From contig BTRK01000005.1 in assembly GCA_036245805.1 (NCBI GenBank), positions 18,576,984 through 18,640,983 of the forward strand: a stretch of DNA of 64,000 nt, in the 5' to 3' direction. Numbering within the stretch: the first letter of the stretch is position 1; the number at the start of each line of letters is the position of its first letter. The notes below the pieces were generated by a model. The model ran no database searches. It saw only the letters and a list, made by a program, of their open reading frames with translations, and had not been told where the DNA came from. This DNA is from Pristionchus mayeri. Lineage: Eukaryota; Nematoda; Chromadorea; Rhabditida; Neodiplogasteridae. A program made the position numbers and the translations under genes. Of the stretch, positions 58,358-64,000 are shown in pieces.

Positions 58358-58887
58358 AAGTACCGATCAATCGCCTCCCTAACGGGCGAGGCGCTGCGAG
58401 TAGCGGCGAGTCGCCTCACGTCGCCTCAACTCTGATGCGGCCTAACACACCTTCAAAGTGAATATTTTTGGGGCAGTTTTTTGGCTCTGGGCTTCTCAAT
58501 GCGAATAAATCTGCGTAATCTGCTCTCGAAAATATTGATTTTGAGCTATGTCCTTGAGGTCATCATTCGGGTCTTTCTCCCATTCCCTCCCCTCATATTC
58601 CTTCGAAATCGCTCCTTCGAAAGATGGATATTTGGAATGGGGAAATGTAGGGAAATGAGGGGAGGGGAGGGGAGAGAGACTCGAATTATGAAACCTCAGA
58701 AAATAGCTCAAAAACAATATTTTCGAAAGCAGATTTCGCAGATTGATTCGCATTGACGAAAGAAGCTCACAGCCAAACAATGCCACAAAATGTTTACTTT
58801 GAAGGTGGTTTAGGCCACATCAGAGTTGAGGTGACGTGAGGCGACTCGCCGCGCGTCGCCCGTTCGAGAGGCGATTGAGCGGTACTG
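58358..58887. mobile_element. 530-bp foldback MITE, third copy
   Basis: Same family and same site (CAACGTA) as 44753-45278, with several differences, so it is an older duplicate rather than part of the recent tandem unit. Confidence 0.88.
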
Positions 58888-59400
58888 TACAAGTCATTCT
58901 TTTCGGATCTACATTCTATTGAGATCTGCATGAAAAATGAAACCTTCTATGCAATTCTTTACTCTTTTCGAAATTCGAGTATGTTCAAGTCTTTTATTAA
59001 AAATTTGCACAATATTGATCGCAGAAAATCATCGTCTGAGTATCATTACATGGAAATGCAACTGCGGGAAAACATAATTTTGTGACTTCGTTCAGATTCG
59101 TTCAGAAAGTCAAATACGAGGCGAAACGGGGATGAATTTCATGTTCATAGGGTCATTGATGGGAGTATTCATGTTCCAAGTCAGAAGTGAGCATCCCTCC
59201 TGGGCACTCGAGCATTTTATGACCTGTCGATCGTCTCCAATAAACTCACCCAGAGGACTAATTCATCTCTGCTCGGAAGCCCCCTTCAGTCGCCTCCTCT
59301 CCCTTGATGACTTCCAACCTCTAATTACGACCACTCAATTACGACCATTCCGTCACTCCTCACTCTGCTACCTGTTCATTCATTCATTCATTCCTTCTCC

Positions 59401-60967
59401 ATGGCTCCCAACCTCTCCTTCAATTCTCCTCTCTCTTGTGAAAATGCCGACACCGAGTTGAATGTCATAGTGAGTTCTATATTTTTACTAATAATACCAT
59501 CTATTTTGCACCTAAACATTGCGCATTAACTAAATACTGGAATTTGTTTAAGATATTCCTTCAGAAATAATAATACCATCTATTTTGCACCTAAACATTG
59601 CGCATTAACTAAATACTGGAATTTGTTTAAGATATTCCTTCAGAATCTTCAGCAGACAATCTCGTTCTTAGTGAAGCAGAGGGGAAATACCAAGAGGAGT
59701 TGAAGAAGTTGAATGAGAAGAAAGTGAAGCTCGTTGAGGAATTGGATGGAGTTGACAAAGTGATCACTCAGGTTTGTGAATGCAAGAATAGATCAACTTT
59801 ACCTAAATATCAACTTCAGAAATACCCTGAAATTCCCTCGGCATACGCAGTTCAGAATGATGCAGCTTGGAGATACGACGATGAAGAAAGATTGAGAGAG
59901 AGAATGAGCATGAAGAAACTGAGGAGAAGAGCAAGGAATATGGTAAGAATCACTCAATCTCATGTTGGGGTGAAAGGCATTTCGCAGAAAATCAACGATT
60001 CTTCAATCCTTCTGCGACATTTCGCGGGTTTGCTTCTCAATCTCTTGATGGACAATTTTTTTATTAATTACATTAAATAAAAATTGTTGAAATACCCATG
60101 GTAATGGTGCCTCTCACTTATAGACAGAGAGAGAGAGCACGCGAATAGTAATCAATACTAATCCAAATTGGTTGTTTCCAGATCGCGGATGCGATGGAAG
60201 AGAGTGTGAGCATTCGAGGGAGAATCAACCATCAACTGAAGTGCATCCAGGCAGCCACCGCAGCTGCAGAAGTCAACAGGAGAATGTGAGTGGATGGGAA
60301 TAAGACGGAGAGTGACAAGGAAATAAATGAGGATGATCCATGATCATGACCTTTTCAGCTTCTCGAGAAAGCGTCCCTCTGTGAATGTTGATGAAGATGG
60401 CACTGTGAAAAAGGCACGTCTGGAGTGATCAAGATCTCTATTTCAATAACTATGAAGGATATCACGCCTCCCACGAGAGATTCGAGCTGAAACACGGAAT
60501 GGAAGGAAAATCTTGAAATTGGTTCTGACTAGTTTTGGGCACCTTGAGGTTTTCCTAGTAGTCCCCCTAAGTCTCCCCCAAAGTAAATAAAAATTGTTGA
60601 AATACCCATGGTAATGGTGCCTCTCACTTATAGACAGAGAGAGAGAGCACGCGAATAGTAATCAATACTAATCCAAATTGGTTGTTTCCAGATCGCGGAT
60701 GCGATGGAAGAGAGTGTGAGCATTCGAGGGAGAATCAACCATCAACTGAAGTGCATCCAGGCAGCCACCGCAGCTGCAGAAGTCAACAGGAGAATGTGAG
60801 TGGAGTAGAATAGTTCAACTTGAAGTGCCTGGAAGAAAGACTTCATTCAACGTTGTTTTCATTATTTGATCTCTTATGTAATGTAGATATTTTTCAGCTT
60901 CTCGAGAAAGCGTCCCGTAGTTGATGCTGACGAAGAGGTCACTGTGAAAAAGACACGTCTAAACTGA
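59401..60967 (+). pseudogene. R5: coiled-coil gene, rearranged
   Basis: Exon 1 (59401 on) has lost 22 bp after ADTE, shifting the frame before exon 2 (59644 on). Intron 1 contains a 79-bp tandem duplication that includes the acceptor (59490 and 59569). Exons 4 and 5 occur twice because of a tandem duplication of about 510 bp (exon 4 at 60181 and 60691; exon 5 ending at 60428 and 60967). A truncated end of the 1.03-kb foldback lies between them. The second exon 5 has diverged (SRKRPVVDADEEV, KKTRLN). Confidence 0.75.
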
Positions 60968-61421
60968 TCAAGAGTTCTTCCCAGTGCCTTTCCAGTGCCA
61001 ACAATGTTATATTGACTGTATAATTAGTAAGCAACGGTTGCATATTCAGTTTATTCTATCTTCATTATTTGCGTTGCTCCCAGCTTGTATGATATAATAA
61101 AATTTAATCAACTATCTAAAAAATATTAACGTGTAATGCTTCGCTTCAGTAACGTGCAAGACATTCACAATCAGCTCTTCTTTCTGAAGAGATGGATATG
61201 AAAAATGAAACCTTTTAGGCAATTTCTTCCTCTAAAGAACATAGTCACAATTTTACATATTTCAAAGGTAATAATATCACGTAGTCTTCTAGTCAAATGA
61301 GCGTCTCTCCATTCTTCCTCTCCATCTCTCCTCACAATGCCTTCATTATCCTCCCTAATCCCCTTCTCCTCCTCCTCCTTCCCTCACTCTCTCCTCTGTC
61401 CTCTCTCCCGATTGGTCGTCG
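60968..61421. other. No gene recognised
   Basis: R-family downstream sequence (similar to 50030-50160) followed by a pyrimidine-rich stretch that leads to the next gene. Nothing else is supported. Confidence 0.5.
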
Positions 61422-62618
61422 ATGGCCTCTTCCGTCAAGAAGAATCCCCTCTCGAAGGCGACGTCCCCTTGGTCGCCCGTCTTCTCCTCCACCGTCAGCA
61501 CTCCCGTATGTTGATCTTTGGTCGATCTCTGACTTCTTTTCACTTCCATTACTGTCGTGCGAGCATCTCAATGATCTTTGATCTTTACTACTCTCTTCAG
61601 GTGACGTACGAGCCGCTGAGTGCGCGTCGCTCCAGTTGCGAGACCATTCCGCCCGGTGAGAGAGATGAGAGAAGAGAGATCAAAGATCATCTTCTCTCTC
61701 AGGGAAGTCTCTGGTGGAATCCGTGGCTGCGCTCTCGCTTCTCGGCATCGTCGGCATCGTCCTCGCAGGACTCCAGACGCTTCTCGGAGTTGACGTCATC
61801 GTCGCCAATCTGGCCCTTCTCGCATGTTTGATCTCTGATCTCTGATCGACAACTGATCATCTACCGTATACCCTCAGGTCTCTTCGTGGGCCAGTGGACG
61901 TACGTGCACTCGTACAAGCTGGATCCGCGCTGTGTCAGTTATCGATTGATCTTCCACTACAGTATCCTAAAGTAACCAATCAATCGATAATTGCAGTCGA
62001 TCATTCTGGACGAGGCGAACGTGCTGTCCATCACGAGCCATTTCGAGCACGAGCAGCTGGGATTCATCAAGGGCTACACACCGACCGTCAAACTCTCCGA
62101 GGTATGGTAGTGCATTCATTACCGATTGACTACCGTAATGAAATAATTTCAGTCAACCGAGGCACTGATCAAGCCGAAGTCCCTGTGGGACGCGCTCTTC
62201 TTCGATGATCGCCAGTACAAAATCGAGGAGGTAGAATACTCTAGGGAATACTGTAGTGTGAATCGCAAACTGATTTTCTCCCTTTCAGTTCTACAAAGAG
62301 ATGTACGGAAACGAGTACGCGAACGCGAAGAAGAAGGAGGAAGAGGAGATGGAAGCATGCAGGAAGTGAGAGAGATCAAAGATCAAAAGGGGCGGAGTCT
62401 GCACAAGTCACGCACGAAGCACACTCTCAATAGGGGCCTATCCTTCGGTCGCAGGGCTAAGACCAAAGATCGGAGATAAGACAATGATGATTATCGATTG
62501 CAGACGCACGGCAAGTGCTGCTTCGGTGCAGAAGACGCAGGAGATGTCGGATGAGCAGAAGAGTCCCCCTGGACGTCGGATGAGCAGAAGAGTCCCCCTG
62601 GACGTGGCTGATCTTTGA
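61422..62618 (+). CDS. Predicted transmembrane protein, 230 residues
   Basis: Eight exons in phase: 61422-61505, 61601-61655, 61703-61825, 61878-61933, 61997-62101, 62153-62230, 62289-62365 and 62504-62618. A basic N-terminus (MASSVKKNPLSK) is followed by one or two membrane helices (SLLGIVGIVLAGLQTLLG, VDVIVANLALLACLFVG), an outer or lumenal part (WTYVHSYKLDPRC), then a soluble domain (EHEQLGFIKGYTPTVKLSE, SLWDALFFDDRQYKIEEFY) and a charged tail. No family was recognised. A 29-bp tandem duplication in the last exon (CGGATGAGCAGAAGAGTCCC...) shifts the frame and replaces the C-terminus. Confidence 0.65.
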
Positions 62619-62895
62619 TCCCGAGAAGGCTCCCCCCTCCCCTCCCCCCTTGTCCTGTCGTCTGCCCTGCCCCTGTACGACAGCATAACACTTGTGTATA
62701 GTCGTGTACTAGCGGATAAACACGAAATTCGAGAAAGTTACTTGAATGGATGAGAGTGAGAGGACGTGACTACGAAGATGGGCCAAATGGGGTGACCGCC
62801 CACATAATAGGTGGTAGGAGGTGAAACCATAAGAAATGTTATGTGTGTTACGCACGTGCAACTCCATTCTTTATCGAAATGATGTGTGAATTAGT

Positions 62896-64000
62896 CTATT
62901 TCTTTGGCACTCCTCGGAATGTGATCTGAAAGGCTCAAATACGATTCTTCCTGTGAATTGATCTCACCGTCATTCCCTTCACATTGACTCCTCCCTTCGG
63001 TTGCCACGATGCTCTCATCACATTTTGAGAATAAGTGCGGAAAGTCTTCCCATTGTTGAGCTCCCCCGACAGACTGCGCGAATTGAAACCAGATGACAAA
63101 ATTTGTCAAAATATAATAGTTGAACATACTCTGCGATCAATTTTCCTCCGAGTGTTCCTTCGAAGAGTTTGAGATGATCGCAACACTCATTCGCCTCCAG
63201 GAACAAAATCTGAGAATTAAATTTTTTTAATGGTTTTTTTCGAGAATACAAAAATAAGAACCTCGACTTCGACCAGCATTCCATCATCAACTTTGAGCAT
63301 GAAATCACACGGTTCGGAAGAAGAAGAGGGAAAACCGGGAGAGTAAATCTGCGATAATCTCTTAAATTTAATACCCATTAATCTTATTCATACAATGTCC
63401 CCCTCTTGGTACAGTCCTCCATTGCATTCTGGCCCCTGAACATCAGCTGAAAAGTCAGTGATTACGTCCTCGCTGTTTACTCATGAACTAACTTTGTCTG
63501 ACACAAGCAAAAGGCAGTTCCTGCGAGCACTGGCTGTTCATCCATTCTCCCCCTGTGCTTGTTGTGTCCATCACGAGACATTCTCCGTATCCTTCCACAG
63601 GGAATCCTAAGAAGAATTGAGACGAAGATAAATTGGGGAAATGGAATTATTACAGACCATTTCGGAAGTTGTCATAGTCCCACTTGGTCCCGTCAGCCCA
63701 TTTATACGAATCCTTTTTCTCCTTCCCCGTTGCTCCCAGCATAACTCCATTCACGAGTCCCTTCGAGACAGCGAGACGACGGACGAAATTGTTCTCCTGA
63801 TACGTGTCCGCTCCTATTGCTTAGGATAACCTTGTAGACATGCATCCTCCTTTTCATAAATAAATAAACTTCAATACCAACTCGATCGCTGTGAATAGAG
63901 GCTACATTAGCTCCGAAGCTGTGGCAGATCCAATTAGCTTCTGTCCAATTCGATGCTGTTATTCCGATCTGCGAAATGTTAAGAAATTATCAAAATTCTA
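62896..64000 (-). CDS. Secreted CTLD plus CUB protein (lectin D), 5' end outside window
   Basis: Eight exons from the 3' end: 62925-62896, 63073-62968, 63209-63130, 63348-63262, 63446-63394, 63606-63493, 63796-63658 and 63968-63882. They encode the second CTLD (NWTEANWICHSFGA, FVRRLAVSKGLVNG, GECLVMDTTS, PFACVR) and the CUB domain (PCDFMLKVDDG, EANECCDHLKLFEG, ITFRGVPKK stop). Exon sizes equal those of lectins A-C. It lies 29 kb from the other three with unrelated genes between, so the cluster was once larger or has been split by insertions. Confidence 0.85.

Overview
The window looks like chromosomal DNA of a chromadorean nematode. The host genes have short introns (down to 47-48 nt) with TTTCAG-type acceptors, some start codons sit 1-2 nt downstream of an acceptor (a spliced-leader signature), and there is a lineage-style array of two-CTLD plus CUB C-type lectins with paired TGATAA sites just upstream. 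A diplogastrid such as Pristionchus is possible but this is only inference. Everything below was read by eye: exon phases were summed by hand and no database search was run.

Layout. 0.9-7.8 kb: three tandem, degenerating copies of a gene family that resembles caspases (CARD-like prodomain, AHG/GHG-type His exon, ACR-type Cys exon, p10-like tail). 9.0-16.1 kb: decayed Ty3/gypsy LTR element copies that meet head to head as an imperfect inverted repeat and share the same lesions. 16.1-22.5 kb: a 2.7-kb-arm inverted duplication carrying the 3' end of a lectin gene, most of a serpin-like gene and a mariner. 21.9-34.1 kb: three complete C-type lectin/CUB genes on the minus strand, two of which have absorbed transposons in introns. 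34.5-35.4 kb: a 5'-truncated non-LTR retrotransposon. 35.8-41.2 kb: a small membrane protein gene, a Nab2/ZC3H14-type CCCH zinc-finger gene and a DDT/WHIM-like chromatin gene. 42.6-61.0 kb: five copies (R1-R5) of a basic coiled-coil nuclear-type gene, including a 3203-bp tandem duplication. The spaces between the copies are packed with foldback elements, MITEs, a Helitron, an apparently intact mariner and a 4.86-kb composite element that contains a piece of the ribosomal protein S15a gene. 61.4-62.6 kb: a transmembrane protein gene. 62.9 kb to the end: the 3' two thirds of a fourth lectin/CUB gene.

How it fits together. The intact genes that can be defended are the lectins (probably secreted, intestine-type promoters), the CCCH gene, R4, the small membrane gene and the transmembrane gene. 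The rest of the window is dominated by palindromic DNA. At least eight separate inverted repeats from 0.2 to 7 kb are visible, and the R1-R5 paralogues act as internal empty-site controls that show where several elements inserted and with what target duplication.
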